Assembly (NCBI RefSeq): GCF_002835735.1
Contig: NZ_PISD01000007.1
Location: forward strand, 62,001-126,000
DNA: 64,000 bases
Source: Cytobacillus horneckiae
GTDB taxonomy: Bacteria; Bacillota; Bacilli; Bacillales; Cytobacillaceae
Direction of reading: 5' to 3'
Every line of letters begins with the position of its first letter. Positions within the stretch are counted from its first letter, which is position 1. The position numbers and the translations under genes were made by a program. Of the stretch, positions 1 to 9,854 are shown piece by piece. The notes under the pieces are model-generated. The model did no database searches. It worked only from the letters and a program-made list of their open reading frames with translations, and was not told the DNA's origin.

Positions 1-911
1 TTGATAAAATCAACACTGATACCTTCGTTAGCCATTGCCTTAAATACTTCTGATTGCAAATCATATTGATTTTCTTTTGCTAATACTTTAATTTGCGAAA
101 TATTTGCTACGTGAGCAATGCCAGTTACTGGTCGTTCTTTAATATCGGCTCCGCGATTATGCTTTGTTATAGTTGTAACTAGTGTGCCTAATCCATCAGT
201 ATATGTTGAACGAATTCTAATTGGTATCTTTGCCTGCATGGCAATTTCAACAGCTCTTGGATGAATGACTTTTGCTCCTTGGTAAGCCATATTACATACT
301 TCAGTATAAGTAACAACATTTAGCGGACGAGCATTCTCAGCAATCCTTGGATCAGCTGTCATAATTCCTTCGACATCCGTAAATATATCAATCCACTCAG
401 CATTTAAAGCTGAGCCTAATGCTGCCGCAGAAGTGTCACTTCCACCTCTTCCAATCGTTGTTATATCCCCGTTTCTAGCCGAACCTTGGAAGCCAGCAAC
501 GACGACCACTTCGCTTGACTCAAGTTCTTTTAATAAACGATCACATTTCATATCAATAATCTTTGCATTCATATGATCATGATTTGTTCTAAAACCTGCC
601 TGTGCACCAGTTAAAGCAGTCGCTGAAATTTGATTTTCAAGCAGCATATTGGTGAATACAACACTGGAGATTATTTCTCCACAAGACAGGATCAAGTCGG
701 TTTCTCGCTTATTTATTTTTGTATCTGGCAGACCAACTAGAGAAAGCAACGTATCCGTAGCATAAGGATCACCTTTTCTGCCCATAGCTGATACAACTAC
801 CACTACTTTAAAGCCTTCTGAAATAGCATGTTTTATATGCCTTAATGCATGATTGCGGCCTTCTTCATTTCGCACCGATGTGCCACCAAATTTTTGAACG
901 ACGATTTTCAT
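1..911 (-). CDS. dapG: Aspartokinase I, 3' end cut by window edge
   Basis: Aspartate kinase phosphorylates L-aspartate, the first step toward diaminopimelate, lysine and dipicolinate; DapG is the diaminopimelate-sensitive isozyme in B. subtilis. The protein starts MKIVVQKFGGTSV, the nucleotide-binding signature of the family, and continues with the amino-acid-kinase fold seen in the visible ~303 codons. The C-terminal ACT region and the stop lie beyond position 1. It follows asd by 43 bp and is probably cotranscribed with it, as in the B. subtilis asd-dapG-dapA order. The assignment to isozyme I rests on this context. Confidence 0.93.
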   Translation of the reverse strand, partial: MKIVVQKFGGTSVRNEEGRNHALRHIKHAISEGFKVVVVVSAMGRKGDPYATDTLLSLVGLPDTKINKRETDLILSCGEIISSVVFTNMLLENQISATALTGAQAGFRTNHDHMNAKIIDMKCDRLLKELESSEVVVVAGFQGSARNGDITTIGRGGSDTSAAALGSALNAEWIDIFTDVEGIMTADPRIAENARPLNVVTYTEVCNMAYQGAKVIHPRAVEIAMQAKIPIRIRSTYTDGLGTLVTTITKHNRGADIKERPVTGIAHVANISQIKVLAKENQYDLQSEVFKAMANEGISVDFI

Positions 912-954
912 TAAAACACCTCAAAAAGCTAATCTATTTTAAAAAACATACTGA

Positions 955-2004
955 TTATTTTACTATACTTAATTTAACAAGACTTTCTGCAATTTGTACA
1001 GAGTTCCATGCTGCACCTTTAAGTAGATTATCAGAAACCACCCACATATGGAAACCTTTTTTCTCATCTAAATCATTGCGAATACGGCCAACAAATACAT
1101 CATTTTTTCCTACACAATCAGCAGGCATCGGATATATTTGATTTTCAGGATCATCCTGCAGCACAATTCCTGGTCCCTCTTTCAATAAACCTTTAATTTC
1201 TTCAGAACTAACTCCTGATTTATTAATTTCGAAATAAACAGATTCCGAATGTCCAGTTGCTACTGGTAAGCGGACGCAAGTAGCAGCTACTGGCAATTCT
1301 GGTAAATGCATGATTTTTTTCGTTTCATTAATCATTTTCATTTCTTCAAACGTATATCCGTTATCTACAAACTTATCAATTTGTGGAATTGCATTGAAAG
1401 CAATTTGATAATGTTTTTTATCGCCTTTTACAGGCAGAACTTCAGGTTTGAATTCTTCATTGTTTAAAATCGCCTTTGTCTGACCATACATTTCTTCAAT
1501 CGCTGCCTGACCGGAACCTGATACAGCTTGATAAGTAGAGACAATCACTTTATTCAAACCAAACGCTTTTCTTATTGGCTCAAGTGCTACGACCATTTGA
1601 ATTGTCGAACAGTTAGGATTGGCAATAATACCGTTATGCTGATGAAGATCTTCCTCATTTACTTCAGGTACAACAAGCGGTGTGTTTTCGTCCATTCGGA
1701 ACGCACTTGTATTATCTACTACAATTGCACCGCGTTTAACTGCTTCTGGTGCAAGTGCTTTTGATACGCTGCCACCAGCGCTAAATAATGCAATCTGAAC
1801 ACCTTCAAAGCTCTCCGGCTTCGCTTCCTGCAAAGTATAGGACTCGCCTTTATATAAAACCTTCTTTCCCGCAGAACGAGATGAAGATAATAATGTCAAT
1901 TTTTTAATTGGAAAATTTCTATTCTCTAAAGTTTTTAAAATTTGTTCACCGACTGCACCAGTTGCTCCAACTACAGCTACATGGAAGCCTTTTGTCTCTG
2001 CCAT
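955..2004 (-). CDS. asd: Aspartate-semialdehyde dehydrogenase
   Basis: This enzyme reduces aspartyl phosphate to aspartate semialdehyde with NADPH, the branch point to diaminopimelate/dipicolinate and to threonine/methionine. It shows the N-terminal dinucleotide motif [10 protein letters not shown], the catalytic cysteine in NPNCSTIQ and the C-terminal ATGHSES segment with the active-site His. I chose the ATG at 2004 (MAETKGF, 349 aa) because GGAAGGGG lies 8 nt upstream; an in-frame start at 2028 lacks that support. It is separated from spoVFB by about 335 bp, wider than the tight arrangement known in B. subtilis, so it may have its own promoter. Confidence in function is high. Confidence 0.96.
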   Translation of the reverse strand: MAETKGFHVAVVGATGAVGEQILKTLENRNFPIKKLTLLSSSRSAGKKVLYKGESYTLQEAKPESFEGVQIALFSAGGSVSKALAPEAVKRGAIVVDNTSAFRMDENTPLVVPEVNEEDLHQHNGIIANPNCSTIQMVVALEPIRKAFGLNKVIVSTYQAVSGSGQAAIEEMYGQTKAILNNEEFKPEVLPVKGDKKHYQIAFNAIPQIDKFVDNGYTFEEMKMINETKKIMHLPELPVAATCVRLPVATGHSESVYFEINKSGVSSEEIKGLLKEGPGIVLQDDPENQIYPMPADCVGKNDVFVGRIRNDLDEKKGFHMWVVSDNLLKGAAWNSVQIAESLVKLSIVK

Positions 2005-2339
2005 ATTATTTTCCCCTTCCGGCAACAATTTGATTTGCTAGTATAATATTCATCAGCTTGTCATGTTATCGCTCAAAAATGCAGCCAGAAAACGGCAATT
2101 GAAGTGCCGCTTACTGCTTGCATTTAAATTACTTACGTTTCAATCATCACTCACTGAAGTTTATAATATATTTTATCATATTCCCGCATTAAAAAATTAA
2201 AATTTGATAGAAAACTTGCATTCAGGTTACATTTTCGAAATGCCCTATTTTCATTATGCGATATTTTGAACTAGATTCCAAATTAAACAGTCATTCACTA
2301 TAAAAATTAATTAAAATGCAATTTTCATCAAATTATTAA
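2005..2339. other. Intergenic gap spoVFB-asd, AT-rich, small hairpin
   Basis: About 335 bp with no credible ORF. A hairpin CGGCA/TGCCG with a 7-nt loop at 2093-2109 is followed on the minus strand by TTTT and could be a weak terminator or pause after spoVFB. Several -10-like hexamers are present on the minus strand (TATGAT near 2175-2180, TATTAT near 2042-2049) but none has a matching -35 at 16-18 bp, so no promoter for asd is called. Confidence 0.4.
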
Positions 2340-2939
2340 TCACACGCCATCTTTATATCTTTCTACAATAACCGGCTGCAGCTGTTTACCTTCCATTGCC
2401 GAAATAATTGTATCTGATAAAGCGGTCATTCTTGCAACCATCGAATTGGGCTTTTTAATTGGATCATCCTGACCAAACGGGATAAAGTAAATATTCTTCG
2501 TTGCCATGAGTCTCATTAAATTAGCTCCGTTTAATCCGAGAGCATCGTTGGTTGAAATGCCGAGAACTACAGGCATTTCATTGCGCAATGTTGCTTTTGC
2601 AGCCATTAAAACCGGAGAATCTGTCATGGCATTGGCGAACTTGCTCATTGAATTGCCTGTCAAAGGAGCAATAACCATACAATCCAATGGGATTTTTGGC
2701 CCGAGCGGTTCAGCCTTAACAATTGAATCAATCACTTTATTGCCAGTTAACTCTTCTATTCTTTTAATCCAATCCTCTCCATCACCGAATCTTGTGTTTG
2801 TGTTTTGCACCGTAAAGGTTACTACCGGAAGCACTTCAGCACCTGCAAGAACAAGTTTTTCTATTTCAGGGAAAACCGCATCATAAGTACAATGAGACCC
2901 TGTTAACCCGAAGCCAATTCTTTTTCCGTTTAAGCTCAT
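2340..2939 (-). CDS. spoVFB: Dipicolinate synthase subunit B
   Basis: SpoVFB (DpaB) is the flavoprotein-like subunit of dipicolinate synthase, which makes dipicolinic acid in the mother cell for export into the forespore core. The 199-aa protein begins MSLNGKRIGFGLTGSHC and has the flavin-binding flavoprotein fold signature with VIAPLTGNSMSKFANAM, typical of DpaB. The SD AAAGGGGA precedes the ATG by 7 nt. It lies 3 bp after spoVFA and is surely cotranscribed and stoichiometrically paired with it. Its presence marks the organism as an endospore former. Confidence 0.95.
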   Translation of the reverse strand: MSLNGKRIGFGLTGSHCTYDAVFPEIEKLVLAGAEVLPVVTFTVQNTNTRFGDGEDWIKRIEELTGNKVIDSIVKAEPLGPKIPLDCMVIAPLTGNSMSKFANAMTDSPVLMAAKATLRNEMPVVLGISTNDALGLNGANLMRLMATKNIYFIPFGQDDPIKKPNSMVARMTALSDTIISAMEGKQLQPVIVERYKDGV

Positions 2940-2942
2940 CGC

Positions 2943-3839
2943 TTATTCCCCTTTCTGATTTCTCATATCTTCTGTAATGAGCTGCGCCAGCACATTAGCT
3001 AAAATACGTCCTGCTGTTTTTGGAGCAACGATTCCAGGAAGTCCAGGAGCTAAAAGTGCTTTTACCCCGCGTTTTTCAGCATAGCGAAAATCGGTGCCAC
3101 CTGGTTTAGATGCCAAATCTATAATTAACGTGTGCACAGGCATCTTATTAATTACAGCGGCACTTACAATGGGATGAGGAATCGTATTTATGCAAATATC
3201 ACTATCAACAACTGCAGATTGAATGTCCTTTAAATGAAAAGGCGTTAATCCCATTTCGGTAATGCGAGCAATATGCTCACTTTTTCTTGCTCCTACTTTC
3301 ACCTTTGCACCTAGTGCATGGAACGCTCGAGCAATACTCATGCCTGTTCTGCCTAATCCTAAAACTGAAATATTTGATCCATGAATAGTAAAGTCAGTAT
3401 GCTGAATTGCCATCATAATCGCACCCTCAACAGTCGGTATAGAGTTATAAATAGCCACATCATCCCGATCAAATAATTGAACGAGTTCACGATTGGCCAA
3501 ACTTGCGATATTTGTTAAATAGGGAGGATTAATTCCTGTATAAATTTTGCAATGAGATGGTGTTTTCTTTAATATCTCTTCATCTATTGTTACTTTTTCA
3601 TTAGAAAAAATTGTATCAATTTGACCTTCTGGTCCTGCACCGGGTACTGGTAAAATAATTGAGTCTATGCAAGAAAAGTCTACTTCATCGATTTTTTCCT
3701 TCACCGCACCGGAAAAGGCATGGTCTAACTGCTCGAAGCCTATTAATGACAGCTTTGCATCGAGTTCAGTTAATTTACGAATCACTTCCAGCTGCCTTGC
3801 ATCTCCGCCGATAACTGCAATTTGTAATCCTGTCAGCAT
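2943..3839 (-). CDS. spoVFA: Dipicolinate synthase subunit A
   Basis: SpoVFA (DpaA) is the NAD(P)-binding dehydrogenase-like subunit of dipicolinate synthase, which takes the 4-hydroxytetrahydrodipicolinate made in the lysine pathway. An N-terminal domain starting MLTGLQIAVIGGDARQLE is followed by a second Rossmann motif, VLGLGRTGMSIARAF, near residue 160, as in the family. Its 298 aa match the usual size. The SD AAGGTGAG is 6-7 nt upstream of the ATG. In B. subtilis this operon is transcribed by SigK in the mother cell, and a SigK-like promoter is visible at 3897-3925. Confidence 0.95.
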   Translation of the reverse strand: MLTGLQIAVIGGDARQLEVIRKLTELDAKLSLIGFEQLDHAFSGAVKEKIDEVDFSCIDSIILPVPGAGPEGQIDTIFSNEKVTIDEEILKKTPSHCKIYTGINPPYLTNIASLANRELVQLFDRDDVAIYNSIPTVEGAIMMAIQHTDFTIHGSNISVLGLGRTGMSIARAFHALGAKVKVGARKSEHIARITEMGLTPFHLKDIQSAVVDSDICINTIPHPIVSAAVINKMPVHTLIIDLASKPGGTDFRYAEKRGVKALLAPGLPGIVAPKTAGRILANVLAQLITEDMRNQKGE

Positions 3840-3896
3840 GCAACACTCACCTTCTTTTAAAGAATCATATACGATTCTTTTACTAAACTACTCCAA

Positions 3897-3925
3897 CATC
3901 TTATGTCTCGTAAGCAAAATAGGTG
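3897..3925 (-). promoter_or_regulatory. Candidate SigK promoter for spoVFAB
   Basis: On the minus strand, CACC (3925-3922) and CATAAGATG (3905-3897) are separated by 16 nt. This resembles the SigK consensus, an AC-type -35 and CATANNNTA -10, with one mismatch in the -10. It lies about 60 bp before the spoVFA start. The SigK dependence is known for B. subtilis; here it is inferred by eye. Confidence 0.45.
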
Positions 3926-4070
3926 AGTTTTCCCACTAAGAATGGACGAGGGTGTGAAAAATTATTTTCTCTTTCGATTCGTCATACAGTGCAGCGTTAA
4001 TCATTAGCAGTATGTATTTTTTCAGTACCTAATGATTTGTCTTTGTCCCATGCACCTACAAATAAAAAAA

Positions 4071-4101
4071 GAAAGAAGAAACGGTTTTCGTTTCTTCTTT
4101 C
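4071..4101 (-). terminator. Terminator after ylmC
   Basis: A perfect 13-bp stem (GAAAGAAGAAACG with its complement) encloses a 5-nt loop and is followed on the minus strand by TTTTTTTATTTG. It lies about 75 bp after the ylmC stop and isolates ylmC from the spoVFA promoter region. The rest of the 3840-4177 gap holds only this element and the SigK-like promoter. Confidence 0.9.
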
Positions 4102-4177
4102 TCACAGTCTGTAGAAAAACTCATCGCAAAAATAAAAAGAAAGGGTTTAGGTTCTCCGAGGACTTACCGCTCGCTTT

Positions 4178-4426
4178 TTAGCTGTCTTTTTCTTCAGGTA
4201 TGTCAATCATTATCATGTCTGAACCAATTTTACTTATATGATTCCACGAAACTCTGATTTCATCACTGTGCTTTCGGAAGCCGAACCATTTGAGCGTAGG
4301 AATAAGCAATGCTTGTATTTGTCCATTTTTCTCATTTATTTCTAAATCTGTTTGCCCTAGAACTCCGAGCTTTTCTGCACGCTTGACATCAACGATTTCT
4401 TTTCCGCTCAACTCACTTAAACGCAA
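4178..4426 (-). CDS. ylmC: YlmC/YmxH family PRC-barrel protein
   Basis: An 82-aa protein of the YlmC/YmxH sporulation family with a single PRC-barrel-like domain, opening MRLSELSGKEIVDVKRAEKL and ending with acidic residues. The start is TTG at 4426, with AAGGAG and GGAG upstream. Its molecular role is not established. In B. subtilis the homologue sits in the same place between mlpA and spoVFA. A terminator before it (4527-4564) and one after it (4071-4101) suggest it is a single-gene unit, although no clear promoter was found in the 100-bp gap. Confidence 0.88.
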   Translation of the reverse strand: MRLSELSGKEIVDVKRAEKLGVLGQTDLEINEKNGQIQALLIPTLKWFGFRKHSDEIRVSWNHISKIGSDMIMIDIPEEKDS

Positions 4427-4526
4427 TGGACTCCACTCCTTATGATAACTAGTTTATATATATCTATAATGATAGCCCCCATTTTAGAATCAAGTTAAGC
4501 AATTTGTCCCCAAACTTCTAAAGGAC

Positions 4527-4564
4527 AAAAAGAGGATCTATTATTAAAATAGAATCCTCTTTTT
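4527..4564 (-). terminator. Terminator after mlpA, possibly bidirectional
   Basis: An 11-bp perfect stem, AAAAAGAGGAT paired with ATCCTCTTTTT, with a 16-nt loop lies 7 bp after the mlpA stop. The A-run on one arm and T-run on the other would let it work in both directions, but only minus-strand genes are nearby. Confidence 0.85.
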
Positions 4565-4571
4565 ACAGTTA

Positions 4572-5807
4572 TTATAAGTTTTTTGGCAATTCTCCATCAG
4601 GGCTGATCAATGCTATTGAGAAATTATCAGTAAACACGTTATTTGCCATTTCGTTAACAGCATCTTTCGTCACTTTATCGATATCCTCTACAATTTCATC
4701 TAGCGAGCGGTGTTCGCCTAATAAAAGCTCATTTTTGCCGTTGCGGCTCATTCGGCTGTTTGTGCTTTCAAGGCTAAGCATGAGACTTCCTTTCAATTGT
4801 TCCTTACTATTGTTTAGTTCCTTATCAGTGATACCATCCTGTTTTAATACCTTCAGTGTATTTTGAATCGTATCATAAAGGACATCTAATTGTTTTGCAC
4901 CAGTGCCTCCATAGAGCGTAACGATACCTGTATCCTGGAAGGCTGAGTGATAAGAAAACACCGAATAGGCAAGTCCTTTATCTTCCCTGACATCTTGAAA
5001 CAGGCGGCTGCTCATACTTCCGCCTAAAACATTATTTAATACAATCAAATTGTACATATCATCATGACCTACAGGCAAACCTTGATAGCCTAAACATAGA
5101 TGAGCTTGTTCTGTTTCTTTTTTTCTTGCCACTTTATTCGTGTGGAAGCTTGGTTTGTGATTAGATTTTTCCTGTTTTCCAGCTGTATATGAACCAAAGA
5201 GCTTATCGACATCATTAATAAATGAATCTGGCACATTCCCTGCAATTGAGATAACAATATTCTCTGGTATGTAATGATTGTGCATATATTCTCTTAGCGT
5301 ATCTCCGCTAAATGTAGCTAAAGTTTCTTCCGTTCCTAAAATAGGATAGCCTAATGCATGGTTCTCATAAATAGCTTTGCTTAGCAAGTCATGAACGATA
5401 TCATCAGGCGTATCTTCATACATTTTAATTTCCTCATACACTACGTTCTTCTCTTTATTCAATTCCTCTGTAACAAAGGATGAATTGAAAAACATATCTG
5501 ACAGCACATCTAATGCAAAATTGGCATGTGTATCAAGGACCTTTGCGTAATAACAAGTGTATTCCTTTGAAGTAAAGGCATTAACTTGACCGCCAATACT
5601 ATCAAAGGATTCCGCAATCTCTCTTGCTGTTCTAGTTTTTGTTCCCTTAAAGAACATATGCTCCAAAAAATGAGAAATCCCATTATTTTTTGCATCTTCA
5701 TTTCTAGAGCCCGTTCCAATCCAAACTCCAATTGCTACAGAGCGTACAGTAGGAATATTTTCCAATACTACTCTTACCCCGTTTTGACATGTATATCTTT
5801 TTATCAA
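4572..5807 (-). CDS. mlpA: M16 family zinc protease MlpA
   Basis: An insulinase/mitochondrial-processing-peptidase-like M16 metallopeptidase. The inverted zinc motif HFLEH is at residues 46-50 and a downstream glutamate region, EEIKMYEDTPDD, supplies the third ligand. The C-terminal half contains the inactive M16 repeat with the ...DVREDKGLAYSV segment. I set the start at TTG 5807 because AGGAGG precedes it by 7 nt, giving 411 aa starting (M)IKRYTCQNG, close to the B. subtilis length; the in-frame start 19 codons upstream lacks an SD. Its physiological substrate is unclear. It lies 92 bp after ylxY and ends at its own terminator. Confidence 0.92.
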   Translation of the reverse strand: MIKRYTCQNGVRVVLENIPTVRSVAIGVWIGTGSRNEDAKNNGISHFLEHMFFKGTKTRTAREIAESFDSIGGQVNAFTSKEYTCYYAKVLDTHANFALDVLSDMFFNSSFVTEELNKEKNVVYEEIKMYEDTPDDIVHDLLSKAIYENHALGYPILGTEETLATFSGDTLREYMHNHYIPENIVISIAGNVPDSFINDVDKLFGSYTAGKQEKSNHKPSFHTNKVARKKETEQAHLCLGYQGLPVGHDDMYNLIVLNNVLGGSMSSRLFQDVREDKGLAYSVFSYHSAFQDTGIVTLYGGTGAKQLDVLYDTIQNTLKVLKQDGITDKELNNSKEQLKGSLMLSLESTNSRMSRNGKNELLLGEHRSLDEIVEDIDKVTKDAVNEMANNVFTDNFSIALISPDGELPKNL

Positions 5808-5899
5808 GCATGCTCCTCCTGTTCTATTGCAAGCTGTATGTACGTGAGCTTGCTTTATGCTCATTAATGAAAAACCGCCGAATACTTTGGAGGTTATCT

Positions 5900-6904
5900 T
5901 TAGTGTATACCATTATTGTTATTTTTTCCAAAGTCATGTTTATTATTTTTTGTGGCATTGTCTATTACACGATCCTCTGATAACAGCCTAGACACAGTAA
6001 CAATTTGTAAATTTTTATCTTTGATACCTTGTATTAATTGATCCATTGCCTGTGCCGTTGACGCAGTTGGATGCATTAAAATCATCGAGCCGTTGTCAAC
6101 TTTGTTTAAAACTCTGTTTAACAAAACATCCGGCGAAGGCTTTTGCCAATCAATTGTATCAACTGTCCACATAACAGTGCCAAGATTCTCTTCAGCTGCA
6201 ATTTGTACCGTCTGATTGCGGTAGCTTCCGCTAGGTGGTGCAAACCACTCCACATCTTTTTCAGTTGTTGCCTCAATGACTTCATTTGTTTTTCTAATTT
6301 CTTCTCTTGATTTTTGCGCTGAAATCACTTTCATATCCGGATGAGTATAAGAGTGATTGCCCACTTCATGTCCTGCCGATACAATCATTTTGGCTAATTC
6401 CGGATTGTTTTGCGTCCATCTTCCTTCTAAAAAAAAGCTTGCTGAAACATTATGTGCTTTTAATGTAGCAAGCATATCAGGCAGAAATTCGTTCCCCCAG
6501 GCTACATTTATAATAAAACTTACCATCGGCTTATCCGGATGCCCCCGATAAATTGGGCTCGGAGATAAATCACTCAAATGAACATTAGGCTTCACCTGAT
6601 GATAAACAAGTTTACTTTCATCAAACTTTTTACCTTTTTTCATTTTCTTATATGATTCATCTATATCGACCTGTAAGCCGTTAAGTCCTGGTATCGCCTT
6701 CCATACACGGTCAATCACTGCATCTTGTGCAGGAATTTCGTATTCCGGCGCCTTTTCGCTAATTTCGTTATATAATGCATCTACCTTTTTATCTACTGTC
6801 ACCGATTCTGACATTAGCATAGATAAATATTGGCTTGTAAGTGGATTGTATACAATTAAAAAACCGCACGCTACCATTAAAAATAAATGAATAAGCTTTT
6901 TCAT
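5900..6904 (-). CDS. ylxY: YlxY-type polysaccharide deacetylase-like protein
   Basis: A secreted or membrane-anchored protein of 334 aa: a hydrophobic N-terminus (residues 4-20), a ~100-residue linker and a C-terminal NodB domain. Motif 2 is intact (NHSYTH, residues 183-188). Motif 1, normally TFDDG with the catalytic Asp, reads INVAWGN (residues 132-138), so the Asp pair is absent. That is as I recall for the YlxY group, and the enzyme may be inactive or altered. The start is ATG 6904, with GGAGG 8 nt upstream; a TTG codon directly before it is an alternative. It lies downstream of pnp, past the pnp terminator. Confidence 0.88.
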   Translation of the reverse strand: MKKLIHLFLMVACGFLIVYNPLTSQYLSMLMSESVTVDKKVDALYNEISEKAPEYEIPAQDAVIDRVWKAIPGLNGLQVDIDESYKKMKKGKKFDESKLVYHQVKPNVHLSDLSPSPIYRGHPDKPMVSFIINVAWGNEFLPDMLATLKAHNVSASFFLEGRWTQNNPELAKMIVSAGHEVGNHSYTHPDMKVISAQKSREEIRKTNEVIEATTEKDVEWFAPPSGSYRNQTVQIAAEENLGTVMWTVDTIDWQKPSPDVLLNRVLNKVDNGSMILMHPTASTAQAMDQLIQGIKDKNLQIVTVSRLLSEDRVIDNATKNNKHDFGKNNNNGIH

Positions 6905-6996
6905 CAATTAAGCCTCCTTCATATACAGATTATGAAGGTTCGGGACAAGGTAGAACATATGAAAAAACTTATTCATATTTTTAGCTAACTATGTAA

Positions 6997-7020
6997 AAAG
7001 CCAGGGGACCCCCTGACTTT
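6997..7020 (-). terminator. Terminator after pnp
   Basis: A GC-rich stem centred on CAGGGG/CCCCTG, extended by AAAGT/GCTTT with one G-T pair and a 2-nt loop, runs into TTTTTAC on the minus strand. It lies 28 bp after the pnp stop. Confidence 0.85.
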
Positions 7021-7047
7021 CATTGCCTACGATTAAACATAGGTATA

Positions 7048-9168
7048 TTATTTTTCTGCTTTTTCTTTTTGTTCACGCTGCTCTTTTAAAACAGCCTTTC
7101 TCGAAAGGTTGACACGTCCTTGCTTGTCGATCTCCGTTACTTTAACAAGTAATTCATCACCAATCGAAACGACATCTTCCACCTTACCGATCCTCTCTTC
7201 AGCAAGTTCAGAAATGTGAACTAGGCCATCTTTACCATTGAAAATTTCAACGAAAGCACCGAATTTTTCAATACGCTTAACTTTTCCTAAATACATTTGT
7301 CCGACTTCTACTTCACGAACAATATCTTCAATGATTTTCTTCGCTTTTTGGTTCATTTCTTCATCAACAGATGAAATGAATACTGTTCCATCTTGCTCGA
7401 TGTCAATTTTCACGCCAGTTTCTTCAATGATTTTATTGATTTGTTTACCGCTTGGTCCAATAACGTCACGAATTTTATCTGGATTAATAGACATCATTAA
7501 GATTTTCGGAGCATATTGAGAAAGCTGTTTACTTGGTGCATCAATCGTAGCAAGCATTGAATCAAGGATTTGCATACGTCCCGTTTTCGCTTGCTGTAAA
7601 GCTTCTTCTAAAATTTCACGAGATAAGCCCTCGATTTTTATATCCATTTGCAGGGCAGTAACACCTTTAGCTGTACCTGCTACTTTAAAATCCATATCTC
7701 CTAAATGATCTTCCATGCCTTGAATATCAGTTAAGATTGAATAGTAATCACCAGTTTTAATTAGACCCATAGCAATTCCTGCAACTGGTGCTTTAATTGG
7801 AACACCTGCATGCATCATCGCAAGCGTACTGGCACAAATACTCGCTTGAGAAGTAGACCCGTTTGATTCAAGCACCTCAGATACTAGGCGGATGGTATAC
7901 GGAAAATCCTTTTCTGAAGGAATAATCGGCTCTAACGCGCGTTCTCCAAGTGCACCGTGTCCAATTTCACGACGGCCTGGGCCTCTCATTGGACCAGTTT
8001 CACCTACACTAAAGTTAGGGAAATTATAATGATGCATAAAGCGTTTTTCTTCTTCGATGCCAAGCCCATCAAGGATTTGCACATCACCAAGTGCACCTAA
8101 AGTACAAATGCTTAGCGCCTGTGTTTGACCGCGAGTGAATAATCCGGATCCATGTGTACGCGGAAGAAGGCCTACTTCGGAATATAGCGGACGAATGATG
8201 TCTAAACCACGACCATCCGGACGAACTTTATCCTCGGTAATCAAGCGGCGAACTTCGCCTTTAACAATTTTATCAAGCACTTGCTTCACTTGTTTAGTTA
8301 AATCTTCATCTGCTTCCTGCTCTTCATAATGAGCAAGCACTTTATCTTTTACTGCTTTAATAGCCGCTTCACGCGCATGTTTTTCCTGAACTTGAATGGC
8401 AGGAATCATATCATTTTCACACATACCACGAACTTCAGCTTCGATTTGGGCATCGATTTGATAGAGAACAATCTCCATCTTTTCTTTGCCGATTTCTTCT
8501 GCAATTTTTTCTTGGAAAGAAATTAAGCGTTTAATTTCTTCATGACCAAACATAATTGCTTCTAGCATTGTTTCTTCCGGCACCTCATCAGCACCAGCTT
8601 CTACCATGTTGATTGCATCTTTTGTCCCGGCTACAACCAAGTGGATATCACTTTTCTCCGCCTGATCTACTGACGGATTAATAATGAATGCACCATCAAT
8701 CCTTCCAACAGTTACACCTGCAATAGGACCGCCGAATGGAATATCCGAAACGCTTAACGCAAGAGATGAGCCAAACATTGCTGCCATTTCAGAAGAGCAA
8801 TCTTGATCAACACTCATGACCATGCTAACGACTTGAACATCGTTTCTAAAGCCATCTGCAAACAAAGGACGAATTGGACGGTCAATTAAACGGCTCGCCA
8901 ATATTGCCTTCTCACTTGGACGTCCTTCACGCTTGATGAAGCCTCCTGGAATTTTCCCTACAGCATATAAGCGTTCCTCATAATTTACTGTTAAAGGAAA
9001 GAAATCTAAATTTTTCGGTTCCTTTGATGCTGTCGCTGTACTTAACACAGCCGTATCGCCATAGCGAACCAATACAGCACCATTGGCTTGTTTAGCAAGC
9101 TGGCCAATCTCTACTGTCAGTTTGCGACCAGCCCAATCTATGCTATAGACATGCTTATCTTGTCCCAT
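7048..9168 (-). CDS. pnp: Polyribonucleotide nucleotidyltransferase (PNPase)
   Basis: PNPase degrades RNA 3'-to-5' by phosphorolysis and is a core part of mRNA decay and DNA-uptake-related processing. It has two RNase PH-like domains (the first with the [14 protein letters not shown] signature, the second with RPDGRG and GERALEP), then KH ([12 protein letters not shown]) and a C-terminal S1 domain ([20 protein letters not shown]). The ATG at 9168 (MGQDKHVYS, 706 aa) has GAGGGG 7 nt upstream and matches the usual ~705 aa length. It follows rpsO beyond a terminator, so it needs either read-through or a promoter in the 9169-9459 gap; no clean promoter is visible there. Confidence 0.97.
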   Translation of the reverse strand: MGQDKHVYSIDWAGRKLTVEIGQLAKQANGAVLVRYGDTAVLSTATASKEPKNLDFFPLTVNYEERLYAVGKIPGGFIKREGRPSEKAILASRLIDRPIRPLFADGFRNDVQVVSMVMSVDQDCSSEMAAMFGSSLALSVSDIPFGGPIAGVTVGRIDGAFIINPSVDQAEKSDIHLVVAGTKDAINMVEAGADEVPEETMLEAIMFGHEEIKRLISFQEKIAEEIGKEKMEIVLYQIDAQIEAEVRGMCENDMIPAIQVQEKHAREAAIKAVKDKVLAHYEEQEADEDLTKQVKQVLDKIVKGEVRRLITEDKVRPDGRGLDIIRPLYSEVGLLPRTHGSGLFTRGQTQALSICTLGALGDVQILDGLGIEEEKRFMHHYNFPNFSVGETGPMRGPGRREIGHGALGERALEPIIPSEKDFPYTIRLVSEVLESNGSTSQASICASTLAMMHAGVPIKAPVAGIAMGLIKTGDYYSILTDIQGMEDHLGDMDFKVAGTAKGVTALQMDIKIEGLSREILEEALQQAKTGRMQILDSMLATIDAPSKQLSQYAPKILMMSINPDKIRDVIGPSGKQINKIIEETGVKIDIEQDGTVFISSVDEEMNQKAKKIIEDIVREVEVGQMYLGKVKRIEKFGAFVEIFNGKDGLVHISELAEERIGKVEDVVSIGDELLVKVTEIDKQGRVNLSRKAVLKEQREQKEKAEK

Positions 9169-9406
9169 ATTTGTACCCCTCTCTACCATTTCACTTACAA
9201 GGAAGGTATCCTTCCTAAATCATCTATCATTAAGAAAGCGCTGAAGCTAGCCATTTTCCCAACAAAGGTTTAAACGCTTATCTTAAAAAAGCAAAATGCT
9301 ATTATTAATCAATTTTTAAATACCTCTATAGTATGCACAATTTTTCCAATATATAAAATAACAATACTTGCTTATGTATAGAAAAGATAATTTTAGGCTA
9401 ATAAAA

Positions 9407-9427
9407 AAGCGGGAAAAAATCCCGCTT
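9407..9427 (-). terminator. Terminator after rpsO
   Basis: An 8-bp stem, AAGCGGGA/TCCCGCTT, with a 5-nt loop is followed on the minus strand by TTTTTTATT. It lies 32 bp after the rpsO stop, in the 291-bp rpsO-pnp gap, which is otherwise AT-rich and shows no other feature. Confidence 0.85.
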
Positions 9428-9459
9428 CTTTAAATAAGAAAACTTTTTCAAGCTTCTTA

Positions 9460-9741
<282 letters not shown>

Positions 9742-9823
9742 CTAAAATTTCAATCCCCTGTTACTGAGCAAGCGTCGGTGACTCGACTTGCCAAGCAAAG
9801 GTTCATAAATCGATACGTTTATA

Positions 9824-9852
9824 AGAATACAACGATTTGCGACAAAATGCAA
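9824..9852 (-). promoter_or_regulatory. Candidate SigA promoter for rpsO
   Basis: TTGCAT (9852-9847) and TATTCT (9829-9824), with exactly 17 nt between, lie about 95 bp upstream of rpsO and just after the ribC stop. The hexamers match the consensus only partly, so this is a moderate call. Confidence 0.38.
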
Positions 9853-9854
9853 GA

